A stretch of 64,000 nucleotides of DNA from Ischnura elegans (GCF_921293095.1 NC_060259.1:48651812-48715811); one strand, 5' to 3'; positions 25,546-38,382 are shown, counted from the first letter of the stretch. The notes: generated from the sequence alone by a model not told the origin. Made by a program: numbers and translations.

Positions 25546-25887
25546 CAAATTTTTGTTATGTGATAAACCCAAGTATATAATGTATTTGTAATTTGACAAA
25601 TCCAAGTGAGAGTTGTTACCCAGGGAAAGGGGAGGGGCTTGTTTGGAAACAAATTATTTTTGGAGAGAGGGTTCATTTTTAATGTGTGCATTTTTGGAGT
25701 GGGGAGTGATTCTGATTCAGCGTTTGTGGGTGCATCTCCCACGAATTTCGGGGAAATTTATAATAGAGTACATTTTAATGTGGTTTCATTCGGAAGGGGT
25801 AGGTTCCAATGTTTTCATTGAGAGTAGGGTGTATTCCGGAGATGGAATGGATATTGATACAATATCTTTAGTTTAATATTCCCTGCG

Positions 25888-25952
25888 GATGGGATTTGAG
25901 CCCCTTGACCACCACCTATGGCTTCGGCAACGTATTATTTCGAATCAGAACT
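25888..25952. other. 65-nt block identical between the two paralogue flanks
   Basis: Runs from GATGGGATTTGAGCC to CGAATCAGAACT without a difference from 51688-51752, while sequence on both sides has clear mismatches and indels. On the minus strand it has a TAGGTGGTGG stretch and a GGCTCAAATCCC stretch that faintly recall tRNA A and B boxes. It may be part of a 3' UTR, a tRNA-derived repeat fragment, or a converted segment. Confidence 0.6.
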
Positions 25953-26100
25953 CTACCTGTTTCATATAATATTCTTACCCAGAAGTAATTGACATGGGAA
26001 AAATCGTTTTTACCATGCTGAAAATGTTTTATTTGGTAAAAAAAAAATGCAAGGCACAACGCCATTTTTTTAACATACACTGTATTTGGGGTAATAATGG

Positions 26101-26106
26101 AATAAA
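26101..26106 (+). terminator. Possible polyadenylation signal, gene A
   Basis: AATAAA lying in sequence conserved with gene B (51898-51903). It is about 640 nt after the stop codon, so the 3' UTR would be long. Position conservation is the only support. Confidence 0.25.
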
Positions 26107-26800
26107 AAATTGTTACTAACAATATTTTCCTCATGATTTTTAGTTGATAACTCATTCCTAAAACCTTCAGATTTAAGCTTACTTTTCATATCGTACTTCG
26201 GTTAAGTGAAAGTATTGTCAGAATTTAGATTTCATGGAGTGAAAATGAACTTTTTTGAACCTCAGCCCTTGTTTCTGGAGAATAAACCTGAAGCTATTTA
26301 GAGTTATCTAAAAATAATTGAATTTTACGTATTGATCGATAAATGCCATAGAGTTTAAAATGTGAGAACTTAAACTCTGCGCAACCCTCAGAAAAATTCA
26401 GTTCTGCATCTCAAATGTGTTTGATTTTCTAGTTTAGACAGAGTTCACCACAGAAAATATAAAAGATATGTAAGTGTCACAAATATATGGCACAGAGTCA
26501 AACTTCTTTCCCTGAGCTAATTTACATTGAGAGAAACGATGTTGGGGAGTTGAATTCTAAAACTAGGATGAGAACTCAGAACTTTTCGCCGAAAAAAAGT
26601 TTTCGGTGAGTATCCCAACACACTGCTCATAAGCCTTCCACGCCTCTCGTAGTTTAAGATTTTGTGTTCTCGTTTGAAATAAGAAATGAAAACCGAAATG
26701 GGAATCAAAAGGGGGTATGACAAAGCCCGTGAGATACGAAAAAACTGGCAATGATAGAGAGGGTACTGCAAAGGGGGTGTACCAAATGGAATTTGCGAGA

Positions 26801-29620
26801 TAATTAAGAATGGATTGAATGTAAATACAGTATATGAAGAATACCTACATGTTATTTTCTACAAGGTGTTTGCTGGTTAGATTAGCACATTTTAGAGAGG
26901 GTGTAAGGAAAGGAAAAATAACCTTAGTCGGTCCAATACATTTTCTCCAAAAATAAAACTTAATCTTTTTGAAAAATTCTTTTGTGTTTGTGGTACTAAG
27001 TCTTCATGAAGACCGAAAAATTATGAAATAGAATCTGTCTCTGATGAACTTCAAAACTATCTCACATGCTAGCAAGTAATTCATTTGGATACTTAGCCCT
27101 TTCTAAACCAGAGCTGCAGCTGGGAGAAATTTAATTTTAAGACTTTAATTTTAAAATGTGAAAATTTTGTACTCTATCATAACTACCTATTGTGGCAGCT
27201 ACATATTTCGCCATTACAATTTACAGCTCATAATAACACGTACCATAAATATTTCCTGCTTAGAACTGAAATGTATACATTTTTGATGCTACTCAGAAGC
27301 AACATTGCGTTATAATGAGCTAAATCATACTTTAAAAATCTGTATATGCATAATACTGAATTGTCCAATATCTGCATGAAATACGCAGTTACTGCAGTAC
27401 TCTCCCACCCTCGCACAGCAGGTGTTTGTGAGGCAGATAGTAGGATCCCGGAATCTACTTACCAGTTTCTTTATTTCCTTGCTCACTAGCTGAAACTCAA
27501 AGCCAATACCTTTCACCTATAAATTTGCCACTTTTACACTCCTCTGAAGTCTGATTCTGACTACTTTAAGGGCGATGTAGATCGGTAGATTTTGCTTACA
27601 TTTGCTGTATCCCTCTAAGTTCGTCACTTGGATCATTTCCGTTCGATGTTTCCTTGAAAATGCCGCTCAGCTTTAACTCGTAAGTTTCCTTTTGTGATGC
27701 AAAAGAATCAGCATGCTGCAAAGCATCCTTTATGGTGCCGCAGCGCCGTCGGAAATATGAATTGCTTTACTTAAATTCTGACTGCTTCTTTCAAAGAAAA
27801 TCATAAGGAAAATTATTACATGTACAGTATGAAATGGTGTATCAAAGGTGTTTATGCTGTTATAGCCAAATGGTTGCCTCCAAGTTAATGAAGCGCTTTG
27901 ACTGCATCTTGAGGAAAAATTATTCTCAGAAATTGCCTCCAACATTATTATATTTTAAAGTTTTCAGGCGTATGATGTATTCATAGATTGTTCCCGAGGT
28001 GGTAATATTAGGATCCTCACAGGAACGATATACGTTCTAGACCTAAGTTAGCAGCGTAAATTTATATTTTCAGTCCAATACTTGAAAAAAAAACTCATGA
28101 GTACAGTTTTATCTGAGACTCTCTGCATAAAATTTTGCAATTCTGTCTGTACACCCTTATTTTCGTTATCTTCACGTGAATGTGAACTCACCCATGACGC
28201 ACGTTTCATACTATATGTGACAGAGTGTGAAGAAAAGTTTTGAGTATTTCTTTTCCTTTGTTAGATTTTATTTGCTCTAATTCAGCTCCAAAATTTGCTA
28301 CTCGAATTTATTTGCGGATCATTTTGCAATGGTGCGCGTGATAGGTACAGAAAGCGACAAGAGCACAGGAGGTCTGAAGTGGCTAATTTGGGGAAACTAT
28401 GGTTTCAATTAGGGTTTATATATTTATTTCATAGAAATCCCTCAATTAATGGCACATTAATCATTTACTTATTACTTCGTTGCCATTTCCTTTCTTTGAG
28501 GGAGGTATTCTTCAGCTAAATATGTTCATTTCCTTGCAGACTTGTGACAGTGATATTCTCATTCAGGATTATTTTCTTGTATTTCAAACTACCCAGGAGT
28601 AACCTTTTGATGAGATGACTTCAAATCTGAGTCGGCAATTCTCAATTGCTCCACTGAATATTTGTTAGTACGTAAAACTTTTTTGTCACTACATGTGTCG
28701 TTTACAGGAGTTTTCAAAGCTCATTTAGTTAAGGGTGAATTCCCTTAGCAGTAGATTGCTGAATTCCATTGGCTACTAAGCAAGAATTGGATAAAATATG
28801 AAAATGCAGCACCAAGATAATATCTGGGAATACGACTGCTGGAATTTCAACGAAGAACAACGCCGCCGCAGCGATTGGTAATGCATATAAAGGTAAATCT
28901 CAGGACGTAATGGAGGCTATGCGAAGAAAATGAAATCACAGGATAAAAAAAGGATAATCGAGAGGGTAGCCACATCGTTAAATATTGATTTTAAAATTTG
29001 AATTTCACGTAAGCTTTATGCTTTGGTTTAACTTTTGTAAAATAATGCAGAAACTATCTTTCTGAATGGAATTCCTTTAAACTGAGAATCTGAAAGACTA
29101 AGTCAATCAGATTTGTAATTTATGCACCAAAATATCGCAGTAAGGGAAATGATTCAGAGGATGAAAATTCAATACAGCTAAGGAATATGACGGGTGCACT
29201 TTCACGGTTTTTCAAGATAAAAATTGGCCATTTAATACCCTGGTTTTGAATTTGGATTGAGTTTTCCTTCAATGGGACGCATCCTTTATGCTTTCAGTTA
29301 AGCACTGTTCTTTGCTCTTTCAAATTATTTAATACGAGGCCATGTGAGATTGCATGTTTTCCTCAATTGGGTGTGAAATCATTTTTAAGTTTGAGTAGAA
29401 GATATGTTGCCACTATTATGAAATGATTTCGAACGTTTTCATTTAATTCACATCTTTACTCGATACCTACATTCTGAAGTAAACTCTCGTGCGTGCATCA
29501 AGAGTGCGATTGCGTGCCTCGTATAAATTGTTTTTTTTTTAATCTTTGAGACAACCCTAAATTGAATTGGTGTTTATTTTAATTTACGGTGCATTTCCGT
29601 GTTCACTCACGCGTTCATAA
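26801..29620. other. No supported gene
   Basis: AT-rich intergenic sequence. Open frames (27228-27516 (-), 27730-27945 (-), 28295-28519 (+)) have no recognisable domains. I see no paired repeats here. Confidence 0.5.
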
Positions 29621-29624
29621 ATTT

Positions 29625-29812
29625 AAGGCCGTTTTACACGGCACACGTACCTACTTGCACAATATGACGTGTATGCAAAGACGCAGTCAATATTGTGCCG
29701 TGGAAAACCCCTGTTCTAATTTCATTCATATATTCGCGCAATTCCACGCCAATTTATAAATTAATGCAGTTCTAAACAGCAAAATTCCATGCCCCGTGTA
29801 AAACAACCTTTT
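29625..29812. mobile_element. Small MITE with GGCCGTTTTACACGG termini
   Basis: Begins AAGGCCGTTTTACACGG and ends CCGTGTAAAACAACCTT, an inverted repeat of about 17 bp with two mismatches. The same terminal type bounds 32114-32287. About 190 bp and non-coding. I could not define a target duplication with confidence. Confidence 0.65.
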
Positions 29813-30611
29813 GACATTACCTCGTACGGGTTACTGTATCGTTTAACCAGTCTTCATGTGGAGAGCCGGACGCCGCTGTGGCGGTAGGACAGCGTCACCA
29901 CTTCACTCAAATATCTGAACGATTCAATGAATAAGATTTGAAAGGGTCTAGCAGGTTAAGATGGTGGAAAGTGCCCCCCGATATTTTGAGAAATAAAAAA
30001 CATGCACTTAAAGTGAATCCAAAATTATATGTTTCCCCAAAGTTTCAGGCCTCAACAATGGAAAATAATCCCAGAAAAAATTGAAACACGAGTTTTAGTT
30101 TTTCAACCATATATCCAGTTTTTACTTTTATAAAATCGTTTTCTTGATTTTATATTGTGCATACTATTATGGTTGATTTTATTTATATATAGTTTATTTT
30201 ATATTGTGCATACTATTATGGTTGGTGCATACTATTATGGTTGATTATAGCCTGATTTTTTTCAAAATTTTTGAACCAAAAACTAAACTTTAACATAAGT
30301 TAGAAATTTTCAAAATTAAATTAAAAATTTTAGGAAACAATAAACACGCCGAATATGTTGCTGCCCCTATCTTGAAGTATAACCCTAATTTTTTGAGATT
30401 TTTAAAATTGGTGAAATAGGGTCAAAAAAACAAATAACTACTTTGCGCCATTTGCATCTATGCCTTCTAGGAGGATATTTTATTTGATTGTTGAGAGCAA
30501 CGATTGTTGATCAGTTTCTAATATTATTGATTACGAATAAACATTAACATAAACAATACCTACCACAATTAGATAAACCGTAATTATTGTTTATAACCAT
30601 ACTGTTAAGCT

Positions 30612-31180
30612 TTGGGCCGTCGGGCGCAATGGATCTGACAGGCTCAGCGGAAGTGTTTTTTTCACTTCTCCATGCCAATAGGTGGCAAAGAATCCTTTAT
30701 ACTCAGAGTAGCTGTTTGTTTTGGCACGCTATATCTAGCTTTTCGCATTTATGCCAACAGGTCAGTGGCGGATTATTAAGCATAATTAAGCAAAATAATG
30801 GTGAAATAAAGCGAAATAAAAGCACTTGTGGATATATAATATAGCAAAATAAATAACCCTAATCATATAGAATTCACATGCTAAATTACATTACATATAA
30901 TAATACTTAATAGCCTAGAGAGTAGATTAAATCGCACCTTGCTGGATTGGTCTGGGGCAGGATGACGGTGTGTATAGGGGTATAAGATATCATTTATGGG
31001 TGAGACTACACTAATAATGGTACTTCAAATGTGTTCAAATGTGTACTACAGAGCCGTGATAAGAGTTAATTATGTTATTTTACAACTGTTCCTTTTAGGC
31101 ACATTGCGCCTGAACTCAGCAATTCCAATATTGTGCCTAACCTAAGATTAAGTTAGTCTTCCAGCTTCGAGAAATACAAT
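30612..31180 (+). repeat. Dispersed repeat shared with 51020-51545
   Basis: Shared blocks in order: ATGGATCTGACAGGCTCAGC, TGGCGGATTATT, and GAACTCAGCA(A/G)(T/C)TC near the end. In the gene B flank the same sequence interrupts homology to gene A, which marks it as a mobile insert. Ends are not sharply defined; it is not coding. Confidence 0.65.
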
Positions 31181-32113
31181 GTCTGCCGAAAATGATTTTT
31201 TCATATCTCCTGACTCTAATTAACCATGAAGTTATCCACAGCATTTGATCCAATTCCCTAATAATGCGAAAATATGACTGAATTTACGGGGATCAGTTTT
31301 CGACGAAGCGATGACATTTTATCATTGTTGATGCCAGCAATAGGCATTCTCTGATGCTTAATTTTAATCGGTGAATGTAAAATAATACACACGAGTCAGG
31401 TGCAGCACAGAGAGAGAAAATTATTCGGAGAAAATTGCTAAATGAGAGGCTTGTTTCCATGAATGTTATAATTTTCATGAATGTTCCATGAGTGTTTTCA
31501 TGAAGCATCGGTGGCATTTGAGCAATTATTGTGTTCCAAAGAAACCAGGCCGCTGCCCTATGCCACTCGAAGTTGAGTTATAGAGGGTTCCAATTCCAAG
31601 TTGATGAATGCGAAGAATTATGATTTCCCATAGTAAATATCTGACAGGGTTAGATATTGTAATGCAAACGATAGTAAAATGAAACTTTTATAGCAACAAT
31701 ATATAGGTATAGAGAGTTTTTTTCGATTGAAAACTTGCTCTCTTCTATGAATGATATTATACAATTAAGATATTGTTTAAAATTATTTTGCGATAAAGCT
31801 TAGCTACTGTAACATATCAATACATTTTTAAAATGCATACCCGTTCTATTTCTCGGGTTTTCAAATATGGACCGTTTTTTAATTCATCAGTAGAATATTA
31901 CATTAATGCCAATGTATGTTCTAATGGACAATTATGTCTACAAGGGGACAGAATATGGATAAAAATGTGTTAGGCGTGGCATTCACTGCAAGGGAATAAT
32001 CGGACCTAAAAAGTTGCTTGACACAGCTTAGTTTATGAAGGAATTTCTAAGGAAATTAATGACGTGGTCTTGCCTAGTGATAATTTGAGCCGTAAATTCT
32101 TTACTAGTGTGAC

Positions 32114-32287
32114 TTAGGCCGTTTTACTTGCTTCGAGTAAAGCGGTGAATTTTTACAACGCACGAGAGAATTCACTGCTGCTAGAGGGGAAAATAGACCT
32201 TCCTCTAATTGCAGGCACGGATTCTCGCATTTCAACAATGTTTTATTACTAACCTGCGCAATGACTTGTCCAGTGTAAAACGGCCTT
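32114..32287. mobile_element. Small MITE, same terminal family as 29625-29812
   Basis: Starts near TAGGCCGTTTTAC (32115) and ends GTAAAACGGCCTTTA, an inverted terminal match of about 12 bp. About 175 bp, inside the fold-back interior. Confidence 0.65.
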
Positions 32288-32963
32288 TATAAATATTCGA
32301 AAAGACGATATCCCAATCATCACGACTTCTGTCATATTTGCGCAGAAATTAGGAAATTAAAGCTTAGAGAATGTTTGTAAACAATAATTACGATTAATTT
32401 AAGTGTGATAGGCATTGTTTATGGTAATGTTTATTCTTAATCAATAATATTAGAAACTGATCAACAATTGTTGCTCTCAACAATCAAGTCAAGTATCCTC
32501 CTGGAAGGCATAGATGCAAATGGCGCAAAGCAGTTATTTGTGTTTTTGACCCTATTTCACCAATTTTAAAAATCTGAAAAAATAGAGTGATACGTTAAGA
32601 TAGGGGCAACAACATATTTTTCTCGGCCTGTCTATTGTTTCCTAAAATATTTAATTTAATTTTGAAATTTTCAAACTTATGTAAAAGTTTAGTTTTCGGT
32701 TCAAAAATTTAGAAAAAAATCAAGATGGTAGACCATAATAGTATACACAATATAAAATCAAGAAAACGATTTTATAAAAATAAAAACTGGAGATATGGTT
32801 AAAAAAAACTAAAACTCTTGTTTAAATTTTTTCTGGGATTATTTTCCATTGTTGAGGCCTGAAACTTTGGGGAAACATAACTTTGAATTCACTTTAAGTG
32901 TATATTTTTTATTTCTCAAAATATCGGGGGGCACTTTTCACCATCTTAACCTGCTAGACCCTT

Positions 32964-33909
32964 CATGCACCAAAATGCAGCAGTTTTCCGCGTATCACAT
33001 TCAATGTGGGCCAGATTTTCATGAACGTCGTCAGAATCGGCCGATAAAATAAGAAATAAAAATAGAGAGTGGTTTTCGTGCCATAACTTAGGGAAGGGTT
33101 GAAATATTTTGTTTTGCAATTGTTTAGAAATTCAATCTTTTTAGTCCCCCGTTGTATTAACTTCTAGAAAGTACGTCCCTCTGCTTAAGTCATTCAACGT
33201 ATGTATAATGCACTACTATTCCGGGACCTTGGTTTCGAAGGATATCTGCATCATCAGTAAAATTGGATACAAATAATATCAGGCATATTGGGTATAGACT
33301 CAATGGTCTATTTTGTCGGCTGACATACCGCAATATAAATAGTAATATTGCTGCCCTTGTACCATGCGCCTATCGTATGGTAGTGAAGTTGGCTACGTTT
33401 TTACTAGATCTCACGATGTTATTATAATGCCAACAATCCAGGAGGAATAATTCTATCAAATAAAAACAATATTATGCCACATGCAAAAAGATGAATTTGC
33501 AATTATTTACAGTTTCTAGAAATGGAGTATTTTTATCTACAGCACCGGGATCTTTGCCGAGTACTATGTATTAATTAGGTTTTTAGACAGCAGGACACAC
33601 TTAACTAAAGAATAACTGGTACATGCAATTGTTAAGCAAATCAAAAACTTACAAGACAAGTAATAGAAGACATGAACTAATTTCCCCTTCCAAAAAAGAT
33701 TTCCCTTTATATTGGAGGCCTCGTCATATGAGCTGCATTGGCAATTTTAATATTTAAGAGAAATTCATATTTCAATGAAGTGTCTTTTAAGATGACTGAT
33801 CTGCGTATATAATAATAACAAACGTGCTCGGCGATTATTTTCTTAGCTATAAAACTCTTCCAGCAAGTCTTTTTTAGAAAGTCATGGACAATTTTTTGTT
33901 TCTCAAACT
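32964..33909. other. No supported gene
   Basis: AT-rich sequence; a 69-codon minus-strand frame at 33707-33916 has no recognisable domain. Confidence 0.5.
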
Positions 33910-34640
33910 CTACCATAAGTATACAATGGAGAAGTGGTTATTGAAATGAAAGAAATTTTTTATTTGTTTTTAATAATGATATTATAGAAGCCCGTATTTT
34001 TATGTTCATGCTTTCCATAGTGCGTAAATATGCAATATTGAATCGATTCGGCACGTACAATGAGGGGTGCTCCAAGATATGCAAGTTAAGATTCATTGCA
34101 CAAGGCTATGAGAATGCCTTTGGTAGCGTAATTCCCGTGTTTCACGTAGGACGCCTGTTCCGGCCGTTCCTTTTCAAAAATGCATATTTTATAATAACTG
34201 TTTTCAGTCTTTAATGATAAATATGCATGAGAATTATTTACTTTGCTGGAGAGCACATCAAATAAGTAGTGTCATTCAACTTTCAATTGACTCTCACAAA
34301 CTCGTTAGACCAAGAACTCCATCTCGTATATAGGACGTAATCTACTTCCTCTGTCTGCGCAGTCCGCGGCTTTCCTGTGTCCACCCGCGTGTTTTGCTAC
34401 GGAGAGTAAACTATAGGTCCATAGCTTAACCCGAACTGACGTACTTGCAACCGTCGTTGTACAGTGCCTCTTCTGCATGGAAGCAACTCTGACTGCGTTT
34501 TTGCCACTCTCACGATCAATGTTGAGTCAACAATCCGAAAACTGGTTTGAAATAGTTCCCGTAAACTTTATTGATATTTTGGTATTCTTTCTCTTTTCCG
34601 TCTTAGATAGCCCGAAAATGTTACAACAGAAAATTTCATG
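33910..34640 (+). repeat. Dispersed repeat module 1, another copy
   Basis: Matches 6280-7060 in order, including ACAATGGA(A/G)AAGTGGTTATTG near 33924, the GTAATTCCCGTGTTTCACG stretch near 34126 and AAAATGTT(C/A)CAACAG near 34615. Diverged, non-coding. Confidence 0.6.
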
Positions 34641-34957
34641 CTGGGCAGTATTTACTTGTCTGCGCATTCACTTATCTGCCCTTGTTCATTTAACTGTCAC
34701 ACTCGATCTCGCACGATAGATTCCAGTATTTCCAATAGTGTTCCGGGATCCAACAACTCTTCGGAAAGCTGTCCAATAGGAAGAATGGCATGTTTCACGA
34801 TTCTCGTCCCATGTATTAAAACTTTGTGAATAATTGGTTGCAAGTGATACCATGGACAAAGTTTTTCGTAAGGGTTAGCTGTTTCCAGACATTAAGCTGA
34901 GAAAACCGATTCATTCACTTGAAAATCAGTCAAAAATCTCTCAGAATTACTGATAAG

Positions 34958-34991
34958 CGGGTAACGTAATTTGCCAAACGGGTAACGTAAT
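34958..34991 (+). repeat. Short 21-bp tandem repeat, two units
   Basis: CGGGTAACGTAAT occurs at 34958-34970 and again at 34979-34991, with similar following bases (TTGCCA and TCGTCCA). Confidence 0.7.
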
Positions 34992-36875
34992 CGTCCAAAA
35001 TTCCTGAAAAAGGATTTTACATGGTACTTGATTAGGATTATCAATTTAAAAAATTTACCAACTCAAAGATATTTGGGAGACATTTTTAAAAAGTGGCAGA
35101 AGGTCTTTTTACCTAATTTTATTCGGCTCCCAAAACTTACAATTAACACAGGAGTAATTATCCCATTTTCGAAAATATTGGTGAAAAAAAAATTGAATTA
35201 ATGCCGCAAGCAAATATTTAATGTCTCGTCTTCTTCCAAAAACATTTTGTGTAAAAACTAATACGAATGATTTATTCTGCTTCATGAACCTATTAGGCAA
35301 GACCAACTATGAAAGTATATTAAGGGGTGTTAATTTCGTTGTATCCATAACTGAGCAACTGTACTCTGAATGCTCTTCGGTGCAAGCTTATTGTAAGACA
35401 TGAAATGCTGAAGTGATACTAATATTGAACACTCGGCTAAAAATGAGCAAAGCAATCGCACAGATGACGTATTTTGGACAAACCCAATTAGTAGAATAGA
35501 AAATTTTACACGTCTTAAAACTTACTGAACAATTCTGAATGAATAAAAGGGGTAACCACCGAGGACAATGGCCTTGGAGAGCGCGCGAATCGTTGGTTTT
35601 TTGCCGACCACACGTGCTCTCGCGGAAAGACCCAAGGGTCAGAAGGGTATATTTAAAATAAAGGCACCGCAAGCAATAATTATTTGAATGCGATTCACTC
35701 AAGATTTATGGAAAATGCAATCCCTCAAACGAACTGCTGTGCATATCAGACCAAGTTCTCGAGTGCCTACTCCATGTATTGCGGGTCACTGGGTGCGACA
35801 ACATTTTGCTTTACCACGAAAAATTCCGAGGGGTGCAAGTTGGCGCAAGATTTTTCTTTTCCGTGTAATTATAGAGGTGTGAATATCTCAGGAACGGTAA
35901 GTGGCGGAACCTACTTTTTAGCATTAGGCAAAAGATTAGCGAAAAAACCGTAATATTTTAATCAAATTATAATACAATGAAAAAGGACTTACTGCAACAA
36001 ATTTTCGCTTTTAATTGATTAGAAAAATAGCACTATCACTGTAAACCATTAAAATTTCCAATTCGTTAACTGCACTGCATTGCTTAGGGAAAAAAACACT
36101 GAAATAATTGGTAAGAATCGTGCACTCAAGATTTAATAGATTTTTATTGATTTTTGGCGAGCTATATATATTAAACAAAATTATTTTGAAAAAACCTTGC
36201 TTCGGTTTTATATGCCCTGAACATTTAAAACTTCTGATATACTATTCCCGGTGCGAAATGAAAAAGTCAATATTTTGATTTTTGGCCAGCTTTTGCGATT
36301 TCAACCCACTGTGCGACAGACCTCTGCATGTGGCTAAAAACACGTAAACTTTATTTCCGCATCAAATCCTTTACATAAATTCAGTTGACATTTTTACTTA
36401 AATGAGTTGACAGTCCGAGAACATCTGTATTAATCAAACCATTCATTAGGTATCTATACAACCAGGCATTAATATTATAATCTAAGTCCTTGAAATATTC
36501 CTTATGCAATGGAAAATTTACCTCAAGCTCTTCAAACACAACTAGGACCTGTCCGAAATACGTCTGCGTAGAAAAAGTACCTTTAAATGGCCCTAAGTGC
36601 TATTATGCCGAGCGTAGTGACCTCAAGGGTTAAAACGTGTTCTTCTATTATCTAAGGATGGCTTCCTTATATCAAAAATTGTCCAAACTATAAAGACAAT
36701 TAAGACTTTTTCGCCTAAATCCTGGATTCCGTCTGCAATATATTGCAATGCGTTATACCTCATGTCTAGATTTAAAATATTTTTACCAAGCTTGATCTCA
36801 ATGACCTTCAGCCTGTCTCAGCATTAGTTGAAACGGCAGATTGAATCGATACAGTGTGGATCAGTAGTGCTTGAA
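34992..36875. other. No supported gene
   Basis: AT-rich. Frames at 35388-35702 (-) and 35684-35953 (+) lack recognisable domains; part of the latter (about 35780-35870) resembles the repeat near 4310-4385. Confidence 0.45.
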
Positions 36876-36963
36876 GTGAGTAAACTTCTCTCGGGTTTCC
36901 CACCGGGTTAAAGGCTTCATGAAGCCTTTAACCCGGTGGGAAACCCGAGAGAAGTTTACTCAC
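36876..36963. repeat. 88-bp perfect palindrome without spacer
   Basis: GTGAGTAAACTTCTCTCGGG at 36876-36895 begins a 44-nt arm whose exact reverse complement follows directly at 36920-36963; the centre reads GGCTTCA|TGAAGCC. The next bases outward (A36875, A36964) do not pair. The right arm overlaps the 3' end of the minus-strand frame at 36928-37185. Confidence 0.95.
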
Positions 36964-37385
36964 ATCATTCGCCGGGAAAGCATCAAATCTTTCTTCTAGT
37001 GCTTGAAGGTTTACTTCGCACATGGTCTCAGTTATTTTTATTCCTTCGGGATAAGCTGCCTTTTTTGCTAGCGCTATTCTGTCATAGCTGTGATAAAATC
37101 CGTGTACATGGCTCAGAGCTGTCCTACGGTGAGACTGATATTGACTCTTGGTCAACTCATAGGCAATCATCGATGACAGTGTCATCTCAGTGTGGACCTA
37201 CGCACTTGTTCTCCAATTTGAAAGATCTCCCTTAGACCAAGTAGGGGTCGCAGTTGATATTTCTGCATCTACCTGAGCTGCTTCAGTGTCTAGCTTCTCT
37301 CTCAAACTCACAGATGCTGCGAGAGCAAGCTCAGCAGTAGTAGAAGTAGTTTTTAAATTTTGAATTTTTCTTCTACGCGATCTAG
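36928..37385 (-). pseudogene. Fragment of a repeat-encoded protein (same family as 57085-57586)
   Basis: Read on the minus strand from about 37385, it gives a basic RSRRRK start, then an alanine-rich helix (AELALAASVSLREK), then AAQVDAEISTATPTWSKGD, a TAG at 37198-37200, and an open frame with IAYELTKSQYQ and AYPEGIKITETMCEVNLQAL. The plus-strand segment at 57085-57586 has the same order of blocks. I recall similar blocks in uncharacterised, often multicopy invertebrate proteins, but cannot name a family. The fragment has an internal stop and runs into the palindrome, so it is not functional. Confidence 0.5.
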
Positions 37386-37789
37386 CACATGAGGTGCGAA
37401 ATTATTTTTTTGTCACATGGGAGTGCCTGGCAAATAAAATATGAATTTTGTAACGTAAAGCTAAAGGTGGAATAGTATTTAATCAATCAATTTTTAAGGA
37501 ATAGGATTTTACTAAAATACAAACCAGCTCCAGTAGAAGTATCGGGAAAGTAATGAATATCAGATTCCGGAAGTTTAATGGATTCAGTGAGCCAATTTTT
37601 CTATCGACACATAAATCGTACATTGCTTCGAGAACTTTTTGCCCATTTTTTAACGTATGGCCAAAAGATACGTTTTGTTAGGTTATCACAGAGAAATTTC
37701 AGAGCATCAGGGTTTTATCTTAAATTCAGCCTCCGCGATAAATAATGCAGCAAAAACGTTTTTCTGAGTGAGTGATTTTTTCCCTAATT

Positions 37790-38382
37790 TTGATATTATT
37801 TTATGGATAAAGTCAAGTAGCCACGTGAGGAAGCACTCTCTATTGAATGGGGGAAAGGGCCTATAAAAAATTTAAAAATTAACATTAAATTTATAGAACC
37901 TATGGTTAGTCAATGTCCTAGTGAGTACACGGGGAAGGACATGTGGTAAATGTGTAACAGACATGAGTACCTAATCTAATAAATATCTTTGAGTGCACGA
38001 TCAGAAATCTTAGTAAGAAAGAGATGAGGCGATCAAATTTTAAAAAATGATTAAATAGATAGAATGGTCAGATGAATAGTCAAAATAAATTACGCTGAAG
38101 AGCACAAGTTAATAACGGAAAAATCATTCCACAAAATAATTCGAATATTTTTCCAGAAATTCTGCTCACTCAAGAGAACTCAATTACCTTCACCACAGTC
38201 AAATTAGAACTGAGAGTATGGTGCACATTTAAAACAAAGCTAGAACCGTGGAAATACCCCGTTAAGACGTCAAAGGCTATGTTCTGCGGTGTCATGAAAC
38301 GACCATTTTAGACGTAGAATGTCGCAAACGACCGTAGAATCCTGGGGGTCAGGGGTCGAAAGGAAAAGGAGGTATAAGGGTT
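37790..38382 (-). repeat. 3' flank of minus-strand exon family, copy 1
   Basis: Together with the exons at 38383-38575 this block resembles 54120-55520 in order (for example GTACACGGGGAAG near 37926 and its counterpart near 54298; CAGCTGGTGTCTTT near 38384 and 55315). Indels are frequent. No open frame of note. Confidence 0.5.

Larger units (their letters stand above)
19120..26800 (+). repeat. Duplicated genomic block, copy A (contains gene A)
   Basis: Matches 44690-52620 in order: promoter, 5' leader, three coding exons, parts of both introns, and about 1.3 kb of 3' flank ending near GGTACTGCAAAGGG (26760; B 52552). Similarity is interrupted by insertions specific to one copy. The two blocks are about 25.5 kb apart in the same orientation, a tandem-type segmental duplication followed by substantial divergence. 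Confidence 0.85.
29942..32963. repeat. 3-kb fold-back element; arms about 670 and 605 bp
   Basis: The left arm (29942-30611) and right arm (about 32354-32963) are inverted copies with small indels. The outer ends are AAGGGTCTAGCAGGTTAAGA (29942-29961) and its perfect complement at 32944-32963. The left arm also carries a short local duplication of GCATACTATTATGGTTG near 30157-30240. The 1.75-kb interior holds a repeat shared with gene B's 3' flank (30612-31180) and a MITE (32114-32287). No transposase frame is seen. Confidence 0.8.
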
